This document shows, piece after piece, positions 26,498-32,490 of a stretch of 64,000 bases of DNA. The position numbers were made by a program, and so were the translations under genes. This DNA comes from Candidula unifasciata. Taxonomy: Eukaryota; Mollusca; Gastropoda; Stylommatophora; Geomitridae. The notes under the pieces were generated by a model. The model was not told the origin of the DNA. It worked only from the letters and a program-made list of their open reading frames with translations, and searched no databases. The stretch spans positions 339,501-403,500 of the forward strand of contig CAJHNH020008539.1 of assembly GCA_905116865.2 (NCBI GenBank), written 5' to 3'. Numbering within the stretch: position 1 is the stretch's first letter; each line of letters starts with the position of its first letter.

Positions 26498-28269
26498 TAT
26501 AGAGAGAGAGAGAGAACAAATGAACAAGTTTTATTCTGAAAGGGTCACAATTTGGGCATGCAGACCCGTCTGACACACCAATATGCATAACATCAATATC
26601 AAGGAAAAATTACAAATGCATGGATGGTAAATGCATGGTGATGAGGACAGATACAAGAGAACACACAGCTGTCAGGTGAGCAAGCAAGTGAAGTCGCAGA
26701 CTTACTTCTAGCTCCACGCTAGCCTTGGCCTCCACCTCAAACCTCAGCTCTGCATGGGCCTGCAGCTTGAACTCCTGTCCCTGAAAATGGAAATCTACAG
26801 ATTAGTGTAGGCAGGCGTGCTTAACCTGGTTCATGCAAGTGTAGGCAGGCGTGCTTAACCTGGTTCAACTGTGTTGTATGAAAGGGACAACCAGGAAGGG
26901 AATAGGAACAAAAGAGAACATAATTTTAGACATTAAGAGCTGAGTGTCTGAGAAGTATATTAGATACACGCAGCAGTATCAAGGGTCCTGGCACCCAGCA
27001 CTCACTGTGGGAGACAACTTCACAGACCCAGCACTCACTGTGTGAGACAACTTCACAGACCCAGCACTCACTGTGGGAGACAACTTCACAGACCAGGTCC
27101 TGCTGTTAGTCACTGACCGTGGGCTGTGATTATCACGCCTCTCTCAAGCATAACATTATCTATCATCTGGAAAGATAGAAAGGTGCCCAGCACTAGACAA
27201 CATTATCTATCATCTGGAAAGATAGAAAGGTGCCGGCCGAGCACTAGATAACATTATCTATCATCTGGAAAGATAGAAAGCTGCCCAGCACTAGATAACA
27301 TTATCTATCAACTGGAAAGACAGAAAGGTGCCGGCCGAGCACTAGATAACATTATCTATCATCTGGAAAGACAGAAAGGTGCCGGCCGAGCACTAGATAA
27401 CATTATCTATCATCTGGAAAGACAGAAAGCTGCCCAGCACTAGATAACATTATCTATCATCTGCAAAGACAGAAAGGTGCCGGCCGGTCATGGACAACAA
27501 TAACATATGATGGCCTCAGGTGTATGTGCCATAAAAAACCTGTTTTAACTGTCTACAAGTTCAGACATGTCCCATTAAAAAACACTGTAAGCTCAGTTGA
27601 CAAGTCTGTCCAAGATCTGTCAATAAGCTTAGTGTGAGTGTCCTAAACTAAAGCAGCACACACAGAAAAAGCCACTGTAGTAGTAGTGCAGCTTAATACT
27701 TAATAAAATATTATCTTTTGGAGACAGAGCATCTATGAAGTGCAGACTAAAAGTATGCTCGCTGTGCTCTACAATGTGGATTATCCCTTAATAAATCAGT
27801 TGAAGTCATGAAGTGAATTGAGTGTTTGTAATAATAATTATTATTACTAACACTCAGTTCACTATAGTAATATTAATTAAATAGAGAGCTAGGTCAGGTA
27901 AAAGTAATAAAGTAATAAAGTAAACTATAAAAATATATTACTACTTATTACAATAAAATAAGAAAACTACAGCCGAAATTGCGCTTGCTTATGGCCTTAT
28001 GGTGATTAACAATTTGTAAGTTTTAAACACAGAAGATGTTAGCATGAATTCAGTGAAAACTTAGTTTATGCATTTTCTGATGGATAGTCAAACAATACTC
28101 AATACTGAATGACCGACTGACTGACAACCACTACACAGCGTGTTGTGTTGTTTGGTAGGCCCAGGCAGTTGTTTCGATTTTAACAACAAATGTTAATTAT
28201 TTTGAAGACAAAAACTCTATCAACAGTTCCGAGTTTTATATTTCCACAGCTTACCTCATCCTCTGCCAT
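753..28269 (-). CDS. CLP1: CLP1 RNA 5'-hydroxyl kinase gene, eleven coding exons, 3' partial
   Basis: Joining 28255-28269, 26706-26780, 26183-26296, 24337-24462, 18877-18990, 16114-16141, 10684-10854, 9493-9582, 7801-7901, 2078-2216 and 753-833 (minus strand) gives 1054 nt, 351 codons plus one base, with no stop and matching phases at every GT-AG junction. The product has the CLP1 layout: an N-terminal domain (about residues 1-105), a P-loop kinase core with Walker [10 protein letters not shown] (residues 115-123) and DVGQ (145-148), a TAGWIRG motif (224-230), and the start of the C-terminal domain. The animal protein is about 425 residues, so roughly 75 are missing beyond base 1. CLP1 phosphorylates RNA 5'-hydroxyl ends, partners the tRNA splicing endonuclease and belongs to cleavage factor II of mRNA 3'-end processing in the nucleus. 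Function is inferred from homology; the exon model is read directly from sequence. Confidence 0.95.
1027..1637. repeat. Minisatellite, mixed 20- and 24-bp units, about 27 copies
   Basis: Core TGTCCGGGTGGCATC. The first part mixes in 24-bp units carrying an extra TGTC; the stretch after about 1380 is mostly 20-bp units, with 24-bp units again at the end. It lies inside CLP1 intron 10. Long open frames on both strands are produced by the repeat and are not genes. Confidence 0.95.
1638..2077. other. CLP1 intron 10, non-repetitive part
   Basis: About 440 bp of single-copy-looking intron between the minisatellite and the exon 10 donor. A 68-codon minus frame is present but shows no family resemblance. 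Nothing else recognised. Confidence 0.6.
2078..2216 (-). CDS. CLP1: CLP1 coding exon 10
   Basis: Residues 279-324 (139 nt, phase 0 in, phase 1 out), acceptor TTCTCAG, donor GTAAGC. It encodes VVERS, then [16 protein letters not shown] and VKIFKVG, characteristic of the CLP1 core-to-C-terminal transition. Confidence 0.96.
2281..2580. repeat. Minisatellite, 50-bp unit, 6 copies
   Basis: Six units with core GTGCCTGGAACAGAGTTG and period exactly 50 bp. The array starts about 65 bp upstream (in gene sense) of the exon 10 acceptor. Confidence 0.95.
2640..5492. repeat. Large minisatellite, 43-bp unit, about 65 copies with higher-order structure
   Basis: Core TTAGGCTGTCCATGTCC with period 43 bp; some units have a 6-bp internal duplication (TTAGGC). 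Variants (CAATGG, GGATGG, GGGTGG, GGATC/GGAGC) recur in blocks, for example the block starting near 3003 repeats near 3435. It fills most of CLP1 intron 9. Confidence 0.95.
5525..6247 (+). pseudogene. 5'-truncated non-LTR retrotransposon end: RNase H and C-terminal zinc-knuckle region
   Basis: An open frame runs from about 5533 to the stop at 6198-6200. It covers the RNase H helix with [10 protein letters not shown] (catalytic Glu), the TDAKAV Asp and the [18 protein letters not shown] end, then a CxCG...H...C region ([19 protein letters not shown]) typical of ORF2 C-termini in RNase H-bearing non-LTR elements (I-like group). The first RNase H Asp and all RT are missing. A very short 3' UTR ends in a GAA run. 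It is a dead-on-arrival insertion at the edge of the 43-bp minisatellite, antisense to CLP1. A second copy of the same end lies at 11118-12000 on the other strand. Confidence 0.88.
6255..7098. repeat. Minisatellite, 32-bp unit, about 26 copies
   Basis: Core TTTAGTCTGATGTGCATGAG, very regular 32-bp period, single-base variants only. CLP1 intron 9. Confidence 0.96.
7103..7745. repeat. Minisatellite, 37-bp unit with shorter variants, about 18 copies
   Basis: Core CAGTATCAGAGATACACTG; deletion variants lack ACA or the TGGTG part. It ends about 55 bp from the CLP1 exon 9 donor. Confidence 0.94.
7801..7901 (-). CDS. CLP1: CLP1 coding exon 9
   Basis: Residues 245-278 (101 nt, phase 1 in, phase 0 out), acceptor TTTGTACAG, donor GTAAGC. 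It encodes [17 protein letters not shown] followed by VLLPKSGG, both strongly CLP1-like. Confidence 0.96.
7985..8250 (-). pseudogene. Decayed RNase H fragment of a non-LTR retrotransposon
   Basis: Minus-strand translation with one internal stop reads [39 protein letters not shown] and IVLQW. This matches the middle of a non-LTR RNase H domain in order (Glu helix region, Asp strand now GDC, then the LQW strand). It lies in CLP1 intron 8. Together with 9027-9215 it may be one insertion split by later sequence. Confidence 0.5.
8476..8570. repeat. Short tandem repeat, 31-bp unit, 3 copies
   Basis: Core ATAGCTCGAGGCAGGTAAAT repeated three times with one base difference. CLP1 intron 8. Confidence 0.9.
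8608..8766. repeat. Tandem repeat, 39-bp unit, 4 copies
   Basis: Core GTGTTAGGTCTCATTCAAGC; the third copy lacks a few bases of the ACACAA spacer. CLP1 intron 8. Confidence 0.92.
9027..9215 (-). pseudogene. RNase H N-terminal fragment of a non-LTR retrotransposon
   Basis: The minus strand encodes [17 protein letters not shown] then GRAGWFG. This is the first RNase H strand with its catalytic Asp in YTDGS and the following strand. It breaks off after about 60 codons, has no intact downstream RNase H, and lies in CLP1 intron 8. Confidence 0.65.
9493..9582 (-). CDS. CLP1: CLP1 coding exon 8
   Basis: Residues 215-244 (90 nt, phase 1 both ends). I chose the acceptor GTTTGTCTGCAG rather than the CTGCAG 14 nt downstream, because only the former keeps the frame open and adds VNCSG before [11 protein letters not shown]. 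Donor GTATGT. The TxGWxxG motif is conserved in CLP1. Confidence 0.94.
9755..10640. repeat. Minisatellite, 32-bp unit, about 27 copies
   Basis: Core CAGAAACCTGTAGTCAGGTA with more divergence than neighbouring arrays, suggesting an older array. CLP1 intron 7. Confidence 0.94.
10684..10854 (-). CDS. CLP1: CLP1 coding exon 7
   Basis: Residues 158-214 (171 nt, phase 1 both ends), acceptor CACAATTGTAG, donor GTCAGG (a weaker donor). It encodes [18 protein letters not shown] and [14 protein letters not shown], diagnostic of the CLP1 kinase core. Confidence 0.97.
11118..12000 (-). pseudogene. Non-LTR retrotransposon 3' end with internal deletion in RNase H
   Basis: The minus strand reads from [17 protein letters not shown] into [13 protein letters not shown] (first RNase H Asp). 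It then jumps, out of frame, to [15 protein letters not shown] and the same CxCG C-terminus, short 3' UTR and GAA tail as the plus-strand copy at 5525-6247. The RNase H centre (Glu and second Asp) is absent. It lies in CLP1 intron 6, in the CLP1 orientation, and is probably the 3' part of the element whose 5' part is at 13290-15285. Confidence 0.88.
12001..12896. other. Poorly interpretable sequence, possibly low-quality transposon interior
   Basis: This lies between the 3' and 5' pieces of what looks like one non-LTR element, where its reverse transcriptase should be, yet no RT motif can be read. The stretch is rich in short homopolymers (CCCCCCC, GGGGGG, AAAAAAA) and ends in an N run. Base errors would explain the loss of frame. 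Confidence 0.4.
12897..12913. other. Assembly gap (17 N)
   Basis: A run of 17 undetermined bases. Its true size is unknown. Confidence 1.
13026..13290. mobile_element. LTR-retrotransposon leader-like segment, copy 1
   Basis: From TGATGGGGGCT through AGGAGAGGAG, GGGGTTAACT, TATCTATCTATCCC and TAGATAATAGTCCAGTTTCTC this matches 44975-45237 along its whole length with scattered differences. In the other copy the start follows an ATTACA LTR end, so this is read as a primer-binding-site-plus-leader piece. It sits against the RT start of the non-LTR element and has no LTR of its own here. Confidence 0.6.
13291..15285 (-). pseudogene. Non-LTR retrotransposon 5' part: endonuclease and start of RT
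   Basis: A minus-strand frame starting at 14921 encodes an AP-type endonuclease: [38 protein letters not shown] and DHRPVFLTI mark the catalytic motifs in order. The frame breaks near 13902, and another frame at 13484-13290 carries the RT entry motif [16 protein letters not shown]. The remainder of RT is missing. The sequence upstream of 14921 is taken as its 5' UTR, with an uncertain boundary. It is in CLP1 intron 6. Confidence 0.85.
15286..15639. other. CLP1 intron 6, nothing recognised
   Basis: About 350 bp without repeat structure, domain-like frame or RNA gene that I can support. Confidence 0.5.
15640..15845. repeat. Minisatellite, 29-bp unit, about 7-8 copies
   Basis: Core ATGGGTGAGATAGATTTGCC, degenerating at the left end. 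CLP1 intron 6, about 270 bp from exon 6. Confidence 0.92.
16114..16141 (-). CDS. CLP1: CLP1 coding exon 6, 28-nt microexon
   Basis: It encodes GNMGLPGTI plus the first base of the next Gly (phase 0 in, phase 1 out), acceptor GTCTACTCCAG, donor GTGAGT. It supplies the residues just after DVGQ, corresponding to the family's short G-x-x-x-x-PGT loop. Without it exons 5 and 7 do not join in frame, so it must be constitutive. Confidence 0.92.
16147..17755. repeat. Minisatellite, 37-bp unit, about 43 copies, abutting CLP1 exon 6
   Basis: Core AAGTTATCTCTGTATGA with deletion variants near 17370-17540. The first unit starts about 6 bp from the exon 6 acceptor. The pyrimidine tract serving that acceptor (TTGTTTGTCTA in gene sense) is itself part of the repeat unit. 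Confidence 0.96.
17756..18444. other. CLP1 intron 5, with an unassigned 87-codon plus-strand frame
   Basis: Apart from an intact frame at 17859-18122 (plus; begins [14 protein letters not shown], ends WLRLQKTK) nothing is recognised. That frame is not repeat-derived and is antisense to CLP1. It has no recognised homology and may be transposon debris or chance. Confidence 0.3.
18445..18660. repeat. Tandem repeat, 72-bp unit, 3 copies
   Basis: Core TTTCAGAGCTGAGACAACC. The third copy differs at its start (GCTGACTTA). CLP1 intron 5. Confidence 0.9.
18877..18990 (-). CDS. CLP1: CLP1 coding exon 5, Walker A exon
   Basis: Residues 111-148 (114 nt, phase 0 both ends), acceptor CCTGTTGCAG, donor GTACGT. 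It encodes [18 protein letters not shown] (P-loop that binds ATP phosphates), then NYAVRLGR and DIDVGQ. Its acceptor is the innermost copy of a tandem array of similar acceptors at 18991-19625. Confidence 0.98.
18991..19625. repeat. Minisatellite of 3' splice-site units, 32 bp, about 19 copies
   Basis: Core CTGCAACAAGTCAGATCAC. In CLP1 sense each unit ends with a GACTTGTTGCAG-type 3' splice site. Eighteen regular units start every 32 bp from 19059 to 19603. The copy next to exon 5 (18991-19058) is diverged and carries a nine-T tract. The array edge coincides with the exon boundary. Confidence 0.96.
19850..20067. repeat. Degenerate minisatellite, left part, interrupted by LTR element
   Basis: Diverged copies of a roughly 27-bp unit around GTTAAACCCTGTG / TGTGTACATG. 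The same unit resumes at about 23305 after the LTR element, so the two parts were once one array. Confidence 0.75.
20068..20732 (+). mobile_element. LTR of a Ty3/Gypsy-like retrotransposon, 665 bp
   Basis: It begins TGTAAT and ends ATTACA, a perfect 6-bp terminal inverted repeat. It contains a polyadenylation signal AATAAA at 20598-20603. It is followed by ATTGGAGGCTTG, resembling a degenerate tRNA-primer site. No second LTR is present in the window. Confidence 0.75.
20733..23106 (+). mobile_element. Leader between LTR and gag of the same element
   Basis: About 2.4 kb without coding potential. The section 21640-22800 is very AT-rich (runs of ATTTATTT and TTAATTAA type). Such a long leader is unusual and may include another, unrecognised insertion. 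Confidence 0.5.
23107..23304 (+). pseudogene. gag start of the LTR retrotransposon, truncated after about 58 codons
   Basis: [18 protein letters not shown] is followed by a charged helix rich in Glu and Lys ([18 protein letters not shown]). This is typical of the first residues of Ty3/Gypsy gag proteins in animals. The frame runs into the flanking minisatellite at about 23285 and stops, so nearly all gag and all pol are gone. Confidence 0.75.
23305..24115. repeat. Degenerate minisatellite, right part, about 27-bp unit
   Basis: Core GTACAGGCTAAACCCTGTG. It continues the array seen at 19850-20067. A roughly 295-bp unrelated insertion occupies 23592-23890. Confidence 0.85.
23592..23890. mobile_element. 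hAT-like MITE inside the minisatellite
   Basis: A non-repeat block in the array with near-inverted ends GGCTCCAGCTGAGG and CGTCAGCTGGAGCG. It carries GTGCCGCGGCACCCAGTTT, a hairpin-containing motif familiar from hAT-type non-autonomous elements. Exact ends and target duplication are not clear. Confidence 0.5.
24171..24336. repeat. Minisatellite of 5' splice-site units, 21 bp, 8 copies
   Basis: Plus-strand core AGCTGCAGACACCTAC. In CLP1 sense the unit begins GTAGGTGTCTGCAGCTCTCC. Unit 1 is the real exon 4 donor. Seven of eight units have GTAGGT and one has GTTGGT. The 21-bp period keeps the exon frame open through the whole array. Confidence 0.95.
24337..24462 (-). CDS. CLP1: CLP1 coding exon 4
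   Basis: Residues 69-110 (126 nt, phase 0 both ends), acceptor TTGTGTCCTCAG, donor GTAGGT. It encodes [26 protein letters not shown] and the NTRGPR end that precedes the P-loop strand. The donor is the first unit of the 21-bp array. Confidence 0.97.
24463..24899. other. CLP1 intron 3, non-repetitive part
   Basis: About 440 bp with a small local duplication (AGTGAGAGATAAAGCCCAG, twice near 24650-24700). Nothing else recognised. Confidence 0.5.
24900..25990. repeat. Minisatellite, 38-bp unit, about 28 copies
   Basis: Core GTTAATTCCACTCTGCCAGG. Units at the left end carry ACCAGCAACACGTTGAATTCC instead, showing subfamily turnover along the array. CLP1 intron 3. Confidence 0.95.
26183..26296 (-). 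CDS. CLP1: CLP1 coding exon 3
   Basis: Residues 31-68 (114 nt, phase 0 both ends), acceptor ACATTTTCAG, donor GTAAGG. It encodes [14 protein letters not shown] and [10 protein letters not shown], hallmarks of the CLP1 N-terminal domain. Confidence 0.96.
26463..26514. repeat. (AG)n microsatellite in CLP1 intron 2
   Basis: An almost pure AG run of about 50 bp with one ATATAT interruption. Confidence 0.95.
26706..26780 (-). CDS. CLP1: CLP1 coding exon 2
   Basis: Residues 6-30 (75 nt, phase 0 both ends), acceptor CATTTTCAG, donor GTAAGT. It encodes [16 protein letters not shown], the first conserved beta segment of the N-terminal domain. Confidence 0.94.
26781..27139. other. CLP1 intron 1, left part
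   Basis: Contains two small local duplications: GGCAGGCGTGCTTAACC twice near 26810-26865, and a 38-bp unit (core CCCAGCACTCACTGTG) three times at 26990-27100. Nothing else recognised. Confidence 0.6.
27140..27490. repeat. Tandem repeat, 47-51-bp unit, about 7 copies
   Basis: Core AACATTATCTATCATCTGG. Two length classes differ by presence of GGCCG in GTGCCGGCCGAGC. CLP1 intron 1. Confidence 0.93.
27491..28254. other. CLP1 intron 1, AT-rich right part
   Basis: AT-rich single-copy sequence of about 760 bp, including a perfect 20-bp palindrome at 27829-27848 (GTAATAATAATTATTATTAC). No exon-like frame seen. Confidence 0.5.
28255..28269 (-). CDS. CLP1: CLP1 coding exon 1 with start codon
   Basis: ATG GCA GAG GAT GAG followed by GTAAGC encodes MAEDE, an acidic start as in other CLP1 proteins. 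An in-frame TAA lies 48 nt upstream (28315-28317), so translation cannot start further out on this transcript. G at +4 suits initiation. Phase 0 to exon 2. Confidence 0.88.
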
Positions 28270-28740
28270 TTGACGATTCTTGTTGACGATAACAGTAAAA
28301 GGAAGAAAAGTTTTTTAGTCTTGCGGTCAATACACAAACACAAACAGATCGACAGCCAGGCAGACGTTGTTTCCACAGCGCTACCGCTCCCCCCGGCTGA
28401 GAGTTAGACAAGCTACTCCACTATCCGCACCACTGCCGGACATGTTTCCACGTTTACGTCTATAATTACGTTCTCAATTGGTAATCTTAGTTTCAGCTTC
28501 ATAGCAAACGAGTCACCCCATAGTTGCTCCGCTCCTGTGCCAACGAAAAACACACAGAATGTTTATCCCAGTCCTTTGTGGAAAGACTGACAGACTGTTG
28601 TCTCAGCAAATGCACTAGCATATACACGCATTAACTGTTTCCTTTTGGTTTATCTTATACAACGGATCAACATCATGGCAGAGCGTAGTAACACATAAGT
28701 GCTCCGTTCTGTTTCTAACTAGCCTGAGATCAAAGAATCT
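28270..28740 (-). promoter_or_regulatory. Presumed CLP1 5' UTR and promoter region
   Basis: It lies immediately upstream of the CLP1 start, with no TATA box at a sensible position and a GC-rich patch (CTCCCCCCGGCTGAG near 28390). The call rests on position only. Confidence 0.35.
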
Positions 28741-28741
28741 C

Positions 28742-29047
28742 AATGCAGTGCACAAACTCTGTAGCACTGGCAAGGATCCTGAAATACTTTGGGTAGATTT
28801 TTTACTCAAAATGTTGCCCGGGGCAGCGCAATTAATCTGCTCTTTACAATTTTCCACACACAAAAAATGTGTGTGTGTGTGTGCCAACAATACATGCGGG
28901 CATCCGATCTTACTAACCAGAGACCAGGGGAAATTACTAGATATCCCCGTGAAGAAAAAAAAATGCCAGTTATCACTGGGACCTGAACACGGGACCTCCA
29001 GCACGCAAGGCGGACACCATGCCACGAGACTGCTCAGCGCCCACATT
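28742..29047 (-). mobile_element. tRNA-derived SINE, copy 1
   Basis: It aligns with 57938-58195 over GTAGCAC..GG, AGGATCCTGAAAT, TTTGGGTAGATTTTT, ACCAGAGACCAGGG and GACCTCCAGCAC. The right end read on the minus strand has a tRNA-like head with a B-box-like GTGTTCAGGTCC. It contains an extra (GT)n stretch at 28867-28882 relative to copy 2. Confidence 0.75.
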
Positions 29048-29214
29048 GTTACCTTTACACGTCATTAGTCAGTGGTGCTAAAAGCTAGAAAAAACATTTA
29101 ATTAAAAAGTCAAATTAAATTTTCACTTCTTTCATGTGTCTTACATTTCGAAATGTTAAAATTGTTTTCTTCTCCACTATTTCTTGTAGTAGTGTATATT
29201 TCTTACGTCCTTCT

Positions 29215-29425
29215 TAGGACGTAATTTTTTGTTATTTGAAGCCCCACTCTGGCTTTTGCCAGGGGCCGCAATATAGGCAGGCCATCAATATGGCCAATTG
29301 TCTGAACGCGGTTTCTGGGACCTCTCCACGGTGATCCTCATCCGCATGGTGGCACTTTGTGTCATCGGGTGTTTATCGCTTGTGTGATGTCCTGGTGGGG
29401 TAGAAAGTCAGTCAGTCAGACTATT
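29215..29425 (-). mobile_element. RTE-type 5' region, inverted copy
   Basis: Its reverse complement matches 29905-30085 on the plus strand: CACAAAGTGCCACCATGCGG, ATGAGGATCACC, GTGGAGAGG, AACCGCGTTC and ATATTGCGGCCCC, in order. It starts at a CAGT repeat (29408-29420). Confidence 0.7.
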
Positions 29426-29894
29426 TCTTGTACGGACTGATGCGTCGAGAGAGATATGAGGCTCTGGTGTTGCTCTTCAGGCCGACTCGAACAGAAACAT
29501 ACCGTGCTGTTGTCGAGTTCCTTTGGTTCTATCTTTCGCTCTTGTTGTTGGTCTATATCTGGCTCTAAATCACTTCCATTAAAATTTGCTATGAACAAAT
29601 TCCATTCGACCGGTCGTGTATATATCATTAACACTGCACCCTATCAGGCATGTCGTAAGAGGCGACTAAGGGTAGGGTTGGGCTAGAGGTTGGCTACCTC
29701 ATCCTTTAAAACCAATAGCCACGAAAACCAATCAACCATAGATAAGTCAAAAAGAGAAAAAAAAAAAAAAAAACCTAGCCAGCTAAGATTATGGTAGGCT
29801 CTTCGAAATGGTTTCGAGAAAGCCGAAAGGAGTCCAGATCGTCGACGTACCTCTTTACCTACGAAAACCACATGGAATGTTTGAACTTTGCACT
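29426..29894. other. Spacer between the inverted RTE-type copies
   Basis: About 470 bp with CATGTCGTAAGAGGCGACTA, a motif I associate with dispersed repeats, a 17-A tract near 29758, and a GTAA repeat at its right end. No gene seen. Confidence 0.5.
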
Positions 29895-30800
29895 TTGTAA
29901 GTAAGTAAGTAAGTCAATTGTTACCCCAGCAGGACATCATAAAGAGCGATAATCACCCGTTGACACAAAGTGCCACCATGCGGATGAGGATCACCCGTGG
30001 AGAGGACCTGGAAACCGCGTTCAAGCCGTCAGGTTATATTGCGGCCCCTAGCATCAGCCAGGGTGGGACTTCAAAATTACGAAAAAAAAATGCATCCCAC
30101 AAGGGGGGACGACAAAGATTATGTTTGCACGATGTAGGAAGAACAAAGGAAGTAGTAAGGGAAATGAAACATTATAGGGTTAGTATTTTAGAATTATGTG
30201 AAAATAGCTGGACCGGGGCGGGGAAAAGTAGTTTAAATTCAGGGGAGATTATTTTGTTCAAGCCAGTCTATTGGCTTGACATCGACCTGGCTGCCACGAG
30301 ATACGAAGATAAGAGAATAAGAGATTTTGTGTAGTATTGTCTAATCTATGTCTGTGCTAAAGAATTCTTCATATCCACAACGTTCACGTTTTGTTAGTGT
30401 TTGTTATGTTGTGAAGCTTGCTGATATACTTTATTTGTTCCGTTTTATTTATTTCTCTGATATTTTGTTCTTAGGGCACACAAAAGGAAAAATGTCCTCA
30501 CCGTGAAGGCGTCGCCCTGATGCTAGCGAATGAAGCAGAAAGGACACTGATAGAATGGGGAGCTGTGTCCTAGAATAGTAAGAGCGTCATTTACAACAGC
30601 GAAAGACAGGTGAACATGTCAGCAATTCAGTGTTATGATCCAACAAATGATAAGGATGCATCAGTTAAAGAAAGAATTTTACATGCAGCTTTAAAATATT
30701 TTAAATAAAGAAAAGAAAAAAAAAACGTCCAATATAAAAATTGTGACGGTGGCCTGAATGCTAAGATAGGATCAGAAAACAAAGGTTATGAAAAGATGAC
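29895..30800 (+). pseudogene. RTE-type retrotransposon 5' region and decayed endonuclease
   Basis: After the 5' region, the plus strand encodes GRTKEVVREMKHYRVSILELCE and WTGAGKSSLNSGE. After a 211-bp interruption come GVALMLANEAERTLIEWGAV, IQCYDPTND and LNAKIGSEN. These follow the order of an RTE endonuclease of the type mis-annotated as craniofacial development protein 2. Frameshifts and stops show it is dead. RT is absent. Confidence 0.8.
30260..30470. mobile_element. Small insertion with 10-bp target duplication in the RTE endonuclease
   Basis: A 211-bp block splits the endonuclease frame. TATTTTGTTC occurs just before (30250-30259) and at its right end (30461-30470). No terminal inverted repeats or coding content recognised. 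Confidence 0.5.
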
Positions 30801-31236
30801 AAAAAAGCTTGGACTGTAATGCTCTTTTTATCGATTTGGAATAATTCTAGACTTGTAAATTAAATTACACCACGCATTTGTGAATATATAATAGCAAGAT
30901 TTAGGAAACAATGTTGGAGCGTTTCTACCTTCTCAGATGATAGTTTTACACTGTGCTACAGGGCAGCAGGAGAATCACATGCCGTGGCGATGGCGAGGAT
31001 GATTAGAAAAACTTCGCTCGCGTTAGGAAATGGTTTCACAGTTAGTACCAGAGATTTCAGGACCATTGTTGCTATTGCTGCATTTGATTCGCCCTCTTTC
31101 CAAGACCTATTTCCTCACCTATCTGCAGTTAGTTTCTCCTTTATTTATATTCCCTTAATGACCACCCCCCCCCCCTTTTTTTTCCCTTTCAAGAAGCTGG
31201 TGGTGGACACGGCCCTTTGGCAGCAAGTGAACCATG
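30801..31236. other. Intergenic, nothing recognised
   Basis: About 440 bp with a poly-C/poly-T tract near 31165-31190. No domain-like frame. Confidence 0.5.
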
Positions 31237-31945
31237 CAGAGACACAAATCAGTCATGATGGTGTGGAGAGAATGGTAGGGCAGGGACTGACCACTGGATT
31301 TGGTCGAATGATGGTGTGGAGAGAATGGTAGGGCTGGGAGTGACCACTGGATTTGGTCGAATGATAGTGTGGAGAGAATGGTAGGGCTGGGAGTGACCAC
31401 TGAATTTGGTCGAATGATGGTGTGGAGAGAATGGTAGGACTGGGAGTGACCACTGGATCTGCTCGAATGATGGTCTCACGAGAATGGTAGGGCAGGGAGT
31501 GACCACTGGATTTGGTCGAATGATGGTGTGGAGAGAATGGAAGGGCTGGGAGTGACCACTGGATCTGGTCGAATGATGGTCTAACGAGTATGGTAGGGCA
31601 GTGACTGACCACTGGATCTGGTCGAATGATGGTGTGGAGAGAATGGTAGGGCTGGGAGTGACCACTGGATCTTGTCGAATGATGGTCTCACGAGAATGGT
31701 AGGGCAGGGAGTGACCACTGGATTTGGTCGAATGATGGTCTGGAGAGAATGGTAGGGCTGGGAGTGACCACTGGATCTGGTCGAATGATGGTGTGGAGAG
31801 AATGGTAGGGCAGGGACTGACCACTGGATCTGGTCGAATGATGGTGTGGAGAGAATGGTAGGGCTAGAAGTGACCACTGGATCTGGTCGAATGATGGTGT
31901 GGAGAGAATGGTAGGACTGGGACTGACCACTGGATCTGGTCGACA
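31237..31945. repeat. Minisatellite, 53-bp unit, about 13 copies
   Basis: Core ATGGTAGGGCTGGGAGTGAC, period 53 bp, with GGTCTCACGAG and GGTGTGGAGAG variants alternating. Intergenic. Confidence 0.95.
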
Positions 31946-32490
31946 TGAGACACTCAAACTGTTACTGGTACCATTAGAACTGGAACGCTGGCTGCTGAAG
32001 ATGAGGACGGAGGGCTTTTGGAAATGTGCTGAGTGCTTTCTTGTCAATGTTTAGCTGAACACTCAACACCCCCTCCATTTAAGATGTGTGACATTTTCTG
32101 TCCACAGATCTCAATACATGCATCGTTCATGTCCCGCTTGCACATATTTTTATATCGTAGAAGAGGCCGACCTTCTTGATGAGATGGGAGTCCTAGTTCT
32201 CTTGCTCACTAACGTGTTTCACCCGCAAAAGAAAAAGGGACAGATAAGTCAACTGTCTTTGTGATGTCATTGTCCATGCCCGAGAGTGATAGCCAGTTCA
32301 AACGATACTGCCCCATTGGGCATCGAAGCAGGCAACCTGTACAGTGGGTTATCAACTTGCACAGGAACACCCTGAGGAACACAGGAACACCCTGAGTGAA
32401 GTTATAACATCCCGGAAAACGATTTCAAATTGTCCAGAATTATTTGTCTGTATAGTCCAGGGAGAGTCTCATAATTTTCATTACCGTCGA
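31946..32490. other. Intergenic, nothing recognised
   Basis: About 545 bp of non-repetitive sequence. A small tandem copy of GGAACACCCTGAG near 32360-32395 is the only structure seen. Confidence 0.5.
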
